Below are positions 38,201 to 45,309 of a DNA stretch of 64,000 nt, piece by piece (the first letter of the stretch is position 1; every line of letters begins with the position of its first letter). The stretch is taken from NCBI GenBank assembly GCA_046346845.1, contig JAXMHH010000006.1, positions 186,001-250,000 of the forward strand, written 5' to 3'. This DNA comes from DSSB01 sp046346845 (lineage in GTDB: Bacteria > UBA10199 > DSSB01). Below the pieces are notes generated by a model, which worked only from the letters and a program-made list of their open reading frames with translations, was not told the DNA's origin and made no database searches. The position numbers and the translations under genes were made by a program.

Positions 38201-38834
38201 GGGAGGCCGGCGGCAGGTCGCAGTACCAATCGTAGAAGCTGAGGTTGACGCCGCCCATCAGCTGCAGGAAACGCCCGCCCGCGCCGTAGCTCAGCATCGA
38301 CATCGCGGGAATGGGGGAAAATCCGGTGATGCGGTCGGGGCCGAATTTCTTGACGGTATGAATGTTCGCAGCGGCCGCGATCTCCAGGGCCTCGTCCCAG
38401 GAGAAGCGCCGGAACCCGCCTTTTCCGCGGGCCCGCTGGTACCGGGCGCGCTGTTCGGGGTCGTTTTGGATGTAGGCCCAGGCCTCGACCGGGTCGCTGA
38501 ACTTGGCCTTGGCCTCGCGCCACAGGTCGATCAATGCGCCGCGAACGTAGGGATACTTCACGCGGATCGGGCTGTAGAGGTACCAGGAGAAGGAGATCCC
38601 GCGTTGGCAACCGCGCGGTTCGTAGGCCGGCAGGGACTTTTCCAGCAGGGGATAGTCGAGGGCCTGCATCTCCCAAGTGACGATCCCTTCCTTGACGTGG
38701 ATGTTCCAGGAACAACCCCCCGTGCAATTGACGCCGTGGGTGCTGCGCACGACCTTATCGTGCTGCCAGCGGTTGCGGTAGAATTCCTCCCAATCGCGGG
38801 TCTTCGGAGAAATAAGGTCCTTGATCCAACTCAT
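35229..38834 (-). CDS. narG: Respiratory nitrate reductase alpha subunit NarG
   Basis: 1201 residues, near the usual NarG length. The N-terminus carries no full Tat signal but has the canonical NRWQHDKVVRSTHGVNC, with the FS0 ligands HGVNCTGGC. YCDLPPASP supplies the Mo-ligand Asp (about residue 206). It is of the cytoplasm-facing type and reduces nitrate to nitrite with bis-MGD. The start overlaps the cytochrome gene by four bases. MobA in this window provides the guanylate needed. Confidence 0.95.
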   Translation of the reverse strand: MSWIKDLISPKTRDWEEFYRNRWQHDKVVRSTHGVNCTGGCSWNIHVKEGIVTWEMQALDYPLLEKSLPAYEPRGCQRGISFSWYLYSPIRVKYPYVRGALIDLWREAKAKFSDPVEAWAYIQNDPEQRARYQRARGKGGFRRFSWDEALEIAAAANIHTVKKFGPDRITGFSPIPAMSMLSYGAGGRFLQLMGGVNLSFYDWYCDLPPASPEMFGEQTDVAESADWYNSKFLAVMGANLNMTRTPDCHFAAEARHNGSKMVVFSPDFSQVSKYADQWIPINPGQDGAFWMSVGHVILEEFYHLRQVPYFVDYAKKYTDLPILVELVKEGDHYKPGTFLRAKELEKYQNTEHGDWKFLAIDESTKEAVMPKGSVGHRWQKKGGDWNLEFKDAETGTPYNPLLSLLGSQEDTLQVEFHEFGTDQAHRRGVPVRFLQTSRGKVPVATVLDLLMGQYGVGRGLAGDYPKNYDEIGGYTPAWQEQFTGIGRKTLIQFARSWAKTAEKTGGKCSIIIGAGINHWYHNNLIYRAGINALMFCGCIGVNGGGLNHYVGQEKLAPVASWAAIAFAKDWHPPSRLQNAPSWHYMHSDQWRYEGDFKEYHKCPDNHMTQGHTADFNVQAVRCGWLPFYPQYNKSNLELCREAEAGGAKTPEQISGYVVEQLKAKKLKHAIEDVDAPECWPRVWYIWRGNALMSSAKGHEYFLKHYLGTHTNAIADELAQGRVQEVAWHEKAPLGKMDLIIDLNFRMDTSALYSDIVLPAASWYEKTDLNSTDMHSYIHPLSAAIPPVWESRSDWDIFKAVAKSTSELAKRHLPEPVKDIVTSPLSHDCPDELAQKEIKDWGKGECEPIPGKTMYKFAVVERDYTQIYDKFISFGPLVKGGLGAHGVKYACDDLYEEVLKTHPTVEWGGKKYPSLEDAREAANLVLLFAPETNGELAYRAYKNAEERVGLPLADLAEDSRDVRMSFSDLVAQPRRLLNSPIWSGLMTDGRAYSAYTYNVERMVPWRTLTGRLSYYLDHKAYIAFGENLPVYKPSPRPEAYGDLRKSLESGKAKMLNYLTPHGKWHIHSTYGDTLRMLTLSRGTEPFWIGEEDARELGIADNDYVEVHNDHGVVVTRANVSARIPKGVCIIYHSPERTYGVPRSPLRNYQRAGGHNSLTRVRLKPNLMVGGYAQFTYHFNYWGPTGCNRDTYVLVRKLENLVW

Positions 38835-39685
38835 GCGAAGCCTCCACGGACGGGTTTGGCGGTTTTCTTACGGCGCTTGCGCCAGGACAAATCGAAGATC
38901 CCCAAGAAGAAGACGCAGCCGCCGATCCCGAGAAAGACGAATTTCTTCTGAAAGCCGGTGTTCACTTGCCCCTGCTGGTCGGTCTGCAGGAGGAAGGCCT
39001 TGATCGCGAAGGCCTCGTCCGCGGTGAGCGGCTTTGGAATGTAAATCTCGCGCATCACGTTAAAACCCATCTTGCGCAGGGCCTTGGAGAGGCCGTCGTC
39101 CTCGTAGCGCGAGTAGACCTGAGTCAGGTCGGGCCCTAGGCTGCCGCCGCCCAAAGGACCAAAGCTCCCCGCGCTATGGCAGGAGATGCATGCGGGGCCG
39201 CCGTTCGCAAGGGGCCTTGCGCCAAGGAACAACTCGCGCCCCATGGCGATGTCCTGGGGAGTGGCCGCGGTCGCGGGCTTGGCGTCGACGGGCTTTTCCC
39301 CGGGCCCGCCTTGCTTGATGAAGGCCATGAGCAACTTGATCTCGTCGGGGGTGAGGTCTTGGTCAGGCATCTTCTTGTTCTTGAACTTGGCGAAGAGCTC
39401 GTTGGAAGTCGGGTCGCCGCTTTTGATCAGTGCCTGGGAAGACTGGACCATCTTGACGATCCAGTCCTCGGTACGGCGCTCGGTGACGCCCTTCAGGTCG
39501 GGGCCGATGTCGTCCCCTCCCCCGACGGTATGACAGCTGCTGCATTTCTTTTCGAAGTAATCGGCGGCGTCGAAGGCGGCCGCGGCCGTCGCAAGCCGCA
39601 AGGCGAAGCCGGCGAGCAAGACCACGCCGCCTGCTAAAATTCGCTTCGTTCGATTGATTCTATCCACGGTCGGATCACCTTTCAT
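38831..39685 (-). CDS. Membrane-anchored diheme cytochrome c at the head of the nar operon (NarC-like)
   Basis: 284 residues: an N-terminal signal anchor (ILAGGVVLLAGFALRLATAAAA), two cytochrome c domains (CSSCHTVGGGDDIGPDLKG; CISCHSAGSFGPLGGGSLGP), and a C-terminal membrane helix (FVFLGIGGCVFFLGIFDLSW) with a basic tail. It resembles the diheme NarC encoded upstream of narG in Thermus and some other lineages, where it helps assembly and electron transfer. The ATG at 39685 has AAGG 6 nt upstream. It is the first gene of the nar-act unit. Confidence 0.85.
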   Translation of the reverse strand: MKGDPTVDRINRTKRILAGGVVLLAGFALRLATAAAAFDAADYFEKKCSSCHTVGGGDDIGPDLKGVTERRTEDWIVKMVQSSQALIKSGDPTSNELFAKFKNKKMPDQDLTPDEIKLLMAFIKQGGPGEKPVDAKPATAATPQDIAMGRELFLGARPLANGGPACISCHSAGSFGPLGGGSLGPDLTQVYSRYEDDGLSKALRKMGFNVMREIYIPKPLTADEAFAIKAFLLQTDQQGQVNTGFQKKFVFLGIGGCVFFLGIFDLSWRKRRKKTAKPVRGGFA

Positions 39686-39741
39686 AAGCAACCTTAGTCA
39701 TTTCTCCGGCGAGGCGGAATGACCCCCCTCATCGGCCCGCA

Positions 39742-39753
39742 TGATCTAGATCA
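39742..39753. promoter_or_regulatory. FNR-like palindrome upstream of the nar-act operon
   Basis: A perfect TGATCTAGATCA, with A and T flanks making a 14-bp palindrome. It is 57 bp before the start of the diheme cytochrome gene and just after the end of the cNMP-domain gene. Activation of the nar-act unit from here is inferred. Confidence 0.7.
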
Positions 39754-39787
39754 TCACCCTGCCATCCCGCCGGCAAAGCCGGTGCAT

Positions 39788-40135
39788 TCAAGGACTTGCG
39801 CCCGGCGTTCCCTGCTGAAAATAAGGCTCCAACAGCGTCTTGGGGATGAACAAAACTTCGCAGTCCGTCGCCGCGACGGCGGTGCAACAGAGCGGGGAAC
39901 CGTTGAGGATATGGGATAGACCTAGTACCTGGCCCTGGGGCGAACTCCAGAATTCGCGCCCGCAGTCCTTGCCGGAGTTGACCTCTTCCACCAAGCCCGA
40001 AAGGATCACGAAGATGCCGTAGGGCTCATGACCCTCGTAGAAAAGCACTTGGCCGGCCCGAAAGGTCAGCGCCTCGCCCAGGGCGACGATATCTTTCCAA
40101 CGTTTGCGGAGTATGGAATAGGGATCGAGCTCCAT
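39788..40135 (-). CDS. Stand-alone cyclic-nucleotide-binding-fold (Crp/Fnr sensor) protein without HTH
   Basis: 115 residues covering one cNMP beta-roll: LTFRAGQVLFYEGHEPYGIFVILSGLVEEV is close to the same region of the FNR-type protein encoded just upstream, and CCTAVAATDCEVLFIPK follows. No DNA-binding helix-turn-helix is present; the gene stops 35 bp before the FNR-like box. It could be a regulatory partner or a truncated paralogue. Its own start lies 58 bp from another FNR-like box. Confidence 0.65.
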   Translation of the reverse strand: MELDPYSILRKRWKDIVALGEALTFRAGQVLFYEGHEPYGIFVILSGLVEEVNSGKDCGREFWSSPQGQVLGLSHILNGSPLCCTAVAATDCEVLFIPKTLLEPYFQQGTPGASP

Positions 40136-40193
40136 CCCTCCGAGAAATACGGGAAGGGGAAAAATTTAAAATGATGCCCGACAGAGGGGGATA

Positions 40194-40205
40194 TGATCTA
40201 GATCA
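40194..40205. promoter_or_regulatory. FNR-like palindrome upstream of the cNMP-domain gene
   Basis: A perfect TGATCTAGATCA in the short gap between the FNR-type regulator gene and the small cNMP-domain gene, 58 bp before the start of the latter. It could also let the regulator gene's product control its downstream neighbour. Confidence 0.65.
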
Positions 40206-40211
40206 GGCGGC

Positions 40212-40922
40212 TCAATCCGCGATACCGGCGGTGGCCAGGAGGGATTCGTGGCGGATTATGGTGATGCTGCGGTCGCGGACCTCGATGAGGCCTTCTTTCT
40301 TGAATTCCGAGAGCAGGCGGATCGCCGTCTCCTGCGTGACCCCGATCATTTCGGCCATTTCCTCGCGGGAGAGCTCTAATTGGATTCGAATCCCCTTGGC
40401 GGTGGCCTTGCCGTAGACTTCTTTGAGCATCAGCAGCAATTCGGCCATCCGCTCGCGGACGGGCCGGTGGGCGATGCTGGTGGCGAGGTCCTCGGCGTTT
40501 CGCAATTCCTTGGAGAGTTTGTGCAGGAGGGCCAGCGAGAGCGCGGGGGTCTCGGAAAGCACCGCGAAAAAGGCCGCGCGGTCGATGCAACAGATCACCG
40601 AGTCTTCGAGGGACTCGGCGGTGGCATGGTAGGGCTCTTGGGCAAAGAGGGATCGATAGCCCAGGATATCCCCCGGCCCGCAGACCCGGACGATCTGCCG
40701 GCGGCCATCGGGCGCCGTCTTATAGAGCTTCACCCGCCCCGAGTAGATCCCATAGATCCCAAAGGCTTGATTTCCCTCATAAAAGATGACCTGACCCTTC
40801 TTGTATTGATTGGCCGTCTTGTGCCGGTTGAGCTGCTCCAGGGCATGGCCTTCGACGTTGCAGAGCACGCCCATCGACCGCGAACCGCATTCGAGACAGG
40901 AGGGTTTGACAAAATTACCCAA
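40212..40922 (-). CDS. FNR/CRP-family transcriptional regulator
   Basis: 236 residues. The N-terminus has Cys9, Cys12 and Cys21, and Cys111/112 sit where E. coli FNR has its fourth cluster ligand, so an oxygen- or NO-sensitive [4Fe-4S] cluster is plausible. The middle is a cNMP-type beta roll and the C-terminus a winged HTH: SREEMAEMIGVTQETAIRLLSEF. The recognition helix keeps the Glu and Arg of FNR (TVETISRLL there), consistent with TGAT/ATCA half sites. It is the likely regulator of the palindromes nearby. Distinguishing FNR from DNR-type sensing needs experiment. Confidence 0.87.
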   Translation of the reverse strand: MGNFVKPSCLECGSRSMGVLCNVEGHALEQLNRHKTANQYKKGQVIFYEGNQAFGIYGIYSGRVKLYKTAPDGRRQIVRVCGPGDILGYRSLFAQEPYHATAESLEDSVICCIDRAAFFAVLSETPALSLALLHKLSKELRNAEDLATSIAHRPVRERMAELLLMLKEVYGKATAKGIRIQLELSREEMAEMIGVTQETAIRLLSEFKKEGLIEVRDRSITIIRHESLLATAGIAD

Positions 40923-41016
40923 AGGATTTCCTTCTTTAAGATTAGATAGAAATTGTAAACGGACCGGAACGGTCAGGCAACCCGGCGGCGCAGCCTAGCG
41001 ATTAGGCAACCTCTTG

Positions 41017-42234
41017 TCAATCAGGGGCTTTTTTACCCAGGCCGAGGGCAACCGGAAATTTATCAGCGGAAACAATGGGTTCAATATAAGCCCGCCGAAA
41101 TTCGGGGTCCTGCATCCGGCAGGACTTGGCGCGGCGATCGTAGGGCGGCGTTCGAGTCAGGCGCTCCCACAAGGCGCTCAAGCTTTCCTCCGGGAAGCGT
41201 CCGATGGTCAGGGGGGTAAAATCGCAGGGGCACATCTCCCCATGGGAATTCAGGTAAAATTGGGTGTTCCCGGCGAAGCAGTAGGCCGAACCCCCCTCGC
41301 TGGTCAGGAGGGATTGGGCCGAGATGCCGGGATAAGCGGGTTTGCCCCGGTACTCCCTCACCAGTCGGGAGATCTTGTCCCGATCCGGAGGCCGCAGCAA
41401 TTGAGCCTCGCAGCCGAGCCAACGCCCACTGGGGATGGCATCGAAGAAGGTGACCTCGTTCACTCCCAGCTCCCGGCCTAATTCCATCATGGCCTCGAAG
41501 GCCCCCCGGGCCAGGCGCTCGGGGCTCAAATAAGTGGAAATGGCGGTCAAGGCCCCGGCCCTCTGCAAATGGGCAATCCCCGCCAGGGCCTTGTCATAGA
41601 GGCCCGGACGACGGCGCAGGCGATCGTGCTCCTCCGGCTCGGGGGAATCCAGGGACACAAAAGCCCCCAGCAATCCGGCGCCGGCCAGGGCCGCACAGCG
41701 TTCCGGGCTCAGGAATTCGCCGTTGGTGAAAAGGGTCGCGACGGCCCGCTGGGAATCCACCGCCCGGACCAATTCGACCAAATCCCTCCTCAGCAAGGGC
41801 TCCCCGCCCAGGAAGATGACCTCGGTCACGCCCAGGTCCAGACCCTGCCGGATCGCCTCGTGCCAGGTCTCGCCGCTCAACTCGGCGGAGCCGCCGTGAT
41901 TGTAGAAGACCGCCGAGCAATGCTCGCATTCGCACTGACAGGCCCGATTGACCGCGAGGGTGGCGGTCGCGGGGATGCGCCTCCCCGAAAAGCGCCGCGA
42001 CAGGCGCAGGGCAAGCGACCGTGTTCCCGGCGCCGTGGCCAGCGGCGGCTGGTAGAGCGAGAGGACCGGGCTGCCGCGGAATTGGCCGATGGGGCGGTAA
42101 CGGCTGACCCGGCGCAGATATAATTCCAGGTATTCCCGCTCGGCGGCGCTCAGCTCGCAGGCCTCGCGCAGCCGAAACTCGCCTCCCCGGTGCTCCACTG
42201 AAAAGCGCGGCACTCGGCTCAAGGCAGTTTCCAT
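41017..42234 (-). CDS. Radical SAM protein with SPASM-like C-terminus, substrate unknown
   Basis: 405 residues. The cluster motif is Cys99-x3-Cys103-x2-Cys106 (within ACQCECEHC), followed by FLGGEPLL and LFTNGEFLS as in SPASM-type enzymes. The C-terminal region has further Cys: YCFAGNTQFYLNSHGEMCPCDF and KSCRMQD, suggesting auxiliary Fe-S clusters. About 90 residues precede the radical SAM core. The ATG at 42234 overlaps the YhbP-like gene by 16 nt. SPASM enzymes modify peptides or make cofactors. Context (anaerobic regulon, DGC protein) hints at a respiratory cofactor or metal-site role, but this is unproven. Confidence 0.78.
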   Translation of the reverse strand: METALSRVPRFSVEHRGGEFRLREACELSAAEREYLELYLRRVSRYRPIGQFRGSPVLSLYQPPLATAPGTRSLALRLSRRFSGRRIPATATLAVNRACQCECEHCSAVFYNHGGSAELSGETWHEAIRQGLDLGVTEVIFLGGEPLLRRDLVELVRAVDSQRAVATLFTNGEFLSPERCAALAGAGLLGAFVSLDSPEPEEHDRLRRRPGLYDKALAGIAHLQRAGALTAISTYLSPERLARGAFEAMMELGRELGVNEVTFFDAIPSGRWLGCEAQLLRPPDRDKISRLVREYRGKPAYPGISAQSLLTSEGGSAYCFAGNTQFYLNSHGEMCPCDFTPLTIGRFPEESLSALWERLTRTPPYDRRAKSCRMQDPEFRRAYIEPIVSADKFPVALGLGKKAPD

Positions 42235-42644
42235 TCCTGGTTTTTTCCCATGCCTAACCGCTTGTTGATGAACCGCACGCGCTCGACGTGAAGCGCGCAA
42301 AAGCGGTGCTTGGCGGAAGCGAGCAGCACGAGCCGGGCCTCCGGAAATTTCTCAAGATATGCCTGGGACAATTCCGAGGAATCGGAGGGCATTTCGACCC
42401 TGCCCCAACATTGCGCGCCCCGGATGCGGCCGGGTTCCCGGGTCTCCTGCCAAATGGCCGCGGCGACCCGTGGATCCACGGCAATTTCCCGCATGTGTCG
42501 GGTGTCGGGTTCGGACACGAAGATCAAGCGGAGCGGATCGGTCAGGACGGCATAGAATACCGGAGCAGAATGGGGGCCTTGCGATCCGCAGGTCGCCAGG
42601 CCCATCACCCAATGTTCTTGGAGGAAATCCAGCAGGGGTTTCAT
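42219..42644 (-). CDS. YhbP-like (UPF0306) FMN-binding split-barrel protein
   Basis: 141 residues. The pyridoxamine-phosphate-oxidase-like split barrel is suggested by WVMGLATCGSQGPHSAPVFYA and RLIFVSEPDTRHMREI. ERVRFINKRLGMGKNQEW parallels the C-terminus of E. coli YhbP as recalled. It may bind FMN, F420 or heme, but no function is established. The ATG at 42644 overlaps the DGC gene by four bases; a longer in-frame opening upstream is unsupported. Confidence 0.7.
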   Translation of the reverse strand: MKPLLDFLQEHWVMGLATCGSQGPHSAPVFYAVLTDPLRLIFVSEPDTRHMREIAVDPRVAAAIWQETREPGRIRGAQCWGRVEMPSDSSELSQAYLEKFPEARLVLLASAKHRFCALHVERVRFINKRLGMGKNQEWKLP

Positions 42645-43018
42645 CCCAGCGAGCCTTCCGGGGCGCCTTTGAACTCGGCGCAGAGGTCGCGAAAAATCCG
42701 CTCGGCCTGATCGAGCTCGAAATCCTTGTGAAAGCCCTTTCGGACGCCTAGCCGGCTGAGGTCCCAATGCCGGGTCGAGCGCAGCCCCACCCGCTCCAGG
42801 CAGCGCTCGACACAGTGGAGCGGGCAACCGTCGATCCCCAAGATTTGGTCCGCCTCGCGGGCCTGCCGGACCAGGGATTCCACCCCGCCCCCGACCCCGG
42901 CGATGCAGGACATCTCGGCGACCCCGTGACGATCCAGGCAGATGGCGAGCCAATTGGCCATCTGCGCCGCCGAGGAACAACCGGAACAGGAATAAACTAA
43001 TACCTTCGGCTTCATCAT
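42641..43018 (-). CDS. DGC-domain putative zinc-binding protein
   Basis: 125 residues rich in Cys: YSCSGCSS, MSCIAGVGGG, GIDGCPLHCVERCLE and a late Cys. GIDGCPLHC carries the Asp-Gly-Cys motif that names the DGC family (PF08859). Such proteins are predicted to bind zinc or another metal and often occur near anaerobic respiration genes. It is the first gene of a three-gene overlapping operon, with an FNR-like box about 34 bp upstream. Start may be 43018 or 43015. Confidence 0.75.
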   Translation of the reverse strand: MMKPKVLVYSCSGCSSAAQMANWLAICLDRHGVAEMSCIAGVGGGVESLVRQAREADQILGIDGCPLHCVERCLERVGLRSTRHWDLSRLGVRKGFHKDFELDQAERIFRDLCAEFKGAPEGSLG

Positions 43019-43051
43019 TAATAATTTAGGGAACTCCTGGAAAAACGGCTA

Positions 43052-43063
43052 TGACCTAGATCA
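43052..43063. promoter_or_regulatory. FNR-like palindrome between the DGC operon and the porin gene
   Basis: TGACCTAGATCA, one mismatch from the perfect palindrome. It is 34 bp before the DGC gene start and 89 bp before the porin start. A second TGAT-N4-ATCA (TGATGACGATCA) follows at 43081-43092, nearer the porin gene. Confidence 0.6.
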
Positions 43064-43080
43064 TGGGGGCTTCCGCCATA

Positions 43081-43092
43081 TGATGACGATCA
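43081..43092. promoter_or_regulatory. Second TGAT-N4-ATCA site upstream of the porin
   Basis: TGATGACGATCA has the two FNR core half sites but a different spacer from the CTAG seen in the other sites. It lies 60 bp before the porin ATG. It may be a weaker site or a chance match. Confidence 0.4.
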
Positions 43093-43151
43093 TCCCTCCC
43101 CCCTGCGTAAGATCATTGGTTCTTTGGCCCTGTTCCCGTAAAAATGGCAGC

Positions 43152-44435
43152 ATGAAAAATATCCTTTATCGTCTTTTCACTCTTTCTTTAACAATAACCT
43201 GCCTGTTGGCGGGTGCGGCCGGGGTTTCCGGGGCCGCCGAGGCCGGCGGCACGAAGGAGCCCAAGCTGTGGCCCGACAAGGTAAAGGTCGGAGGCGAATT
43301 CCGCACCCGACTCGAGGCGCGGATCAACGATGATCTCAACAGCGCGGCCTCGGACGACGACACCTTCGTCCTGCTGCGCACGCGGATCTACCTGGATCTC
43401 AATCCAATGTCCTATGTCCGGCTCTACGCCATGTTCCAGGACTCGGAGACGCTGGGGCAAAACACCTCGGCGCTGATCAAGACGCCGGACCGGCATAAGT
43501 TCTACCAGGGCTGGGTCTTTCTCAAAAACGCGGGGCCTTTTTCCACCAGCCTCAAGATGGGCCGTCAAGAATTCGTCTATGGCGACGCCAGGCTCGTCGG
43601 CAATAACAACTGGAACAACCTGGGCCGCAGCTTCGACGGCGCGGTCGTGCGGCTGGAAAATTCCGATTTCTGGCTGGACCTCTTCGGAAGCCGCATCCAT
43701 CCCAACGGCAAGGAGAACCAATTTGCGGGGGCCTATGCGCAATGGAAAAAATTCCCCCAAGGCGAGCTGGAGGCCTATGCCCTCTACCTGCACGGTTCCA
43801 AGTCGGGTTTGGGCAACGGCAGCCTGAGCATCGCCACCATCGGTTCTCGGATCAAGGGTAAGTTCAAAAAGAATTACGACTACGGCTTTGAAGGGGCCTA
43901 TCAGACGGGCGATTCGGCCGGAAATCTGGTCAGCGCCTTCGCCACCCACCTGCATCTGGGCTATACCTTCCCGCTCAGCTTCAAACCTAGGGTGGGCATC
44001 GAGTACAACTTCGCCTCCGGCGACGACAACCCCAAGACGGGTACGGTGACCACCTTCAACAACCTGTTCCCCACCAACCACGACAAATACGGCTACATGG
44101 ACCTCTTCTCGTGGAAGAACCTCCATGACTTCCGGTTCAGCTTCGACACCCAACCGCTCGAGTGGTTCAAGACCAAACTGGACTACCATGCCTTCCTGCT
44201 GCCGGATCCGGCGAACGGCGTCTTCCTAGCCAACGGCACGCAGTATCGCGCGGGAGTACCGGGGGCCAGCCACTTCGCGGGCCAAGAGCTCGACCTGCTC
44301 TTCACCTTCAAGCCCTGGAAGTACGTCGATGCGTTGGTCGGATATTCGGTCTTCTTCCCCGGCGCCTTCTTCAAGGACACCGGCAGCTCGGATACCTCGC
44401 AGTTCTTCTACACGCAGGTATCGTGGCATTATTAG
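43152..44435 (+). CDS. Outer-membrane porin, alginate-export (AlgE)-like barrel
   Basis: 427 residues. A signal peptide (LFTLSLTITCLLAGAAGVSGAAEA) precedes a beta-rich chain with repeated aromatic/aliphatic alternation: FRTRLEARI, LLRTRIYLDL, VRLYAMFQDSE, MGRQEFVYGDARLVG and a C-terminal FFYTQVSWHY ending in an aromatic. The RQE...GD.RLVG stretch is typical of alginate-export-family barrels found near respiratory operons, where they may pass nitrate, nitrite or organic anions. The ATG at 43152 starts the signal peptide. A strong terminator follows. Confidence 0.8.
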   Translation: MKNILYRLFTLSLTITCLLAGAAGVSGAAEAGGTKEPKLWPDKVKVGGEFRTRLEARINDDLNSAASDDDTFVLLRTRIYLDLNPMSYVRLYAMFQDSETLGQNTSALIKTPDRHKFYQGWVFLKNAGPFSTSLKMGRQEFVYGDARLVGNNNWNNLGRSFDGAVVRLENSDFWLDLFGSRIHPNGKENQFAGAYAQWKKFPQGELEAYALYLHGSKSGLGNGSLSIATIGSRIKGKFKKNYDYGFEGAYQTGDSAGNLVSAFATHLHLGYTFPLSFKPRVGIEYNFASGDDNPKTGTVTTFNNLFPTNHDKYGYMDLFSWKNLHDFRFSFDTQPLEWFKTKLDYHAFLLPDPANGVFLANGTQYRAGVPGASHFAGQELDLLFTFKPWKYVDALVGYSVFFPGAFFKDTGSSDTSQFFYTQVSWHY

Positions 44436-44466
44436 AAGTCAGCTAGAAAAAGATCTTTTCTTGAAG

Positions 44467-44514
44467 CCGTCGTGAACCCAGGCATAACTTCCGGGGTTCA
44501 CGGCGGTTTTTTTT
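44467..44514 (+). terminator. Rho-independent terminator after the porin gene
   Basis: Arms CCGTCGTGAACCC and GGGTTCACGGCGG pair with one G-T wobble around a loop of about 14 nt, followed directly by eight T. It lies about 32 bp after the porin stop and marks the end of the respiratory region. Confidence 0.88.
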
Positions 44515-44717
44515 GGGAATCCAATGCGATCATGAGCTATTTATGCAGCAAAAAAGAGAGAGGCACCGAGCATTGCAACCTGAAGAGTCAGGGAATCGGG
44601 ATCTCCAGGTTGGAAGCGGGTCGTATTGCCGAGGAGTGGGAGTTTTGGATCCTGGGCAAGAGACGCCGCAAGACCTGCGGGAAGAAGTGCTTCAGGAAAC
44701 ATCCTCCCTATTCAGGA

Positions 44718-44784
44718 GGGTAAAAATTACCCGCAATATTACGCAAGCGTAAAAATCACCTAAACTCTTACCGTAAAATTACCC
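44718..44784. repeat. Cluster of GTAAA palindromes upstream of the first Cys-rich gene
   Basis: Contains GGGTAAAAATTACCC (44718-44732), the perfect palindrome TTACGCAAGCGTAA (44739-44752), and TTACCGTAAAATTACCCC (44768-44784). The last recurs with small changes at 52781-52797, before the second Cys-rich gene. The rest of the gap 44515-44921 is AT-rich and I see no convincing gene in it. The motifs could be operators or a duplicated promoter relic. Confidence 0.45.
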
Positions 44785-44921
44785 CAACCAGCCCTGGGCA
44801 AGGGCCGAGCATCTTCCTAAGCTACTGAAATCCAATACTATTTAGATCGCCGCCCCCTGGCATTGGTTTTGCTCATGTCTGCTGACATGAATTCGTGTGG
44901 ATCCAAACACTAGGAGGAACC

Positions 44922-45209
44922 ATGAACAAGCCGACTCGCCAAACCCTTCTTTTCTTATTCACCTTGGGCATTTTATCGATGCCGGTTTTGGCCCATGCCA
45001 AACCTCTAGGTCACGTGATTCTCCCGACCTATCAAGGGGACGAGGAGGTTTTAGGGCCTAGCCTTTCCTCAAAGGCCGAATGCGAAGAAAATGTCATCGC
45101 CCAATGCGGGGCTGCTTATATCGCATGCACTAACATTGCCGGACCCGGTTCGGAGTCTTGCGCGGTTAGTTATCAAAGCTGCCTTTCTGCAGCGCAATCC
45201 TGTCATTAA
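44922..45209 (+). CDS. Small secreted Cys-rich protein, copy 1
   Basis: 95 residues. Signal peptide MNKPTRQTLLFLFTLGILSM ends near AHA, leaving about 69 residues. Six Cys form a regular series (ECEENVIAQC, IAC, ESC, QSC and a C-terminal SCH), suggesting three disulfides. AGGAGG lies 6 nt before the ATG. A paralogue at 52933 shares most residues, all six Cys, and the leader sequence before the start codon. The mature N-terminus KPLGHVILP-YQGDEEVLG is also conserved. No family recognised. Confidence 0.75.
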   Translation: MNKPTRQTLLFLFTLGILSMPVLAHAKPLGHVILPTYQGDEEVLGPSLSSKAECEENVIAQCGAAYIACTNIAGPGSESCAVSYQSCLSAAQSCH

Positions 45210-45309
45210 ACCGATGATGACCTTCATCAATCCTTCGCATTAACCCCAACTCGTTGAACGAGGCCGAAACCTTAACCCCTCAGGGGATCGGCCGATATCG
45301 CATAGGGTC

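Noticed and set aside
44472..44752. Two short open frames after the porin terminator
   Set aside because: The first starts inside the terminator hairpin; neither has a ribosome site, homology cues or sensible composition.
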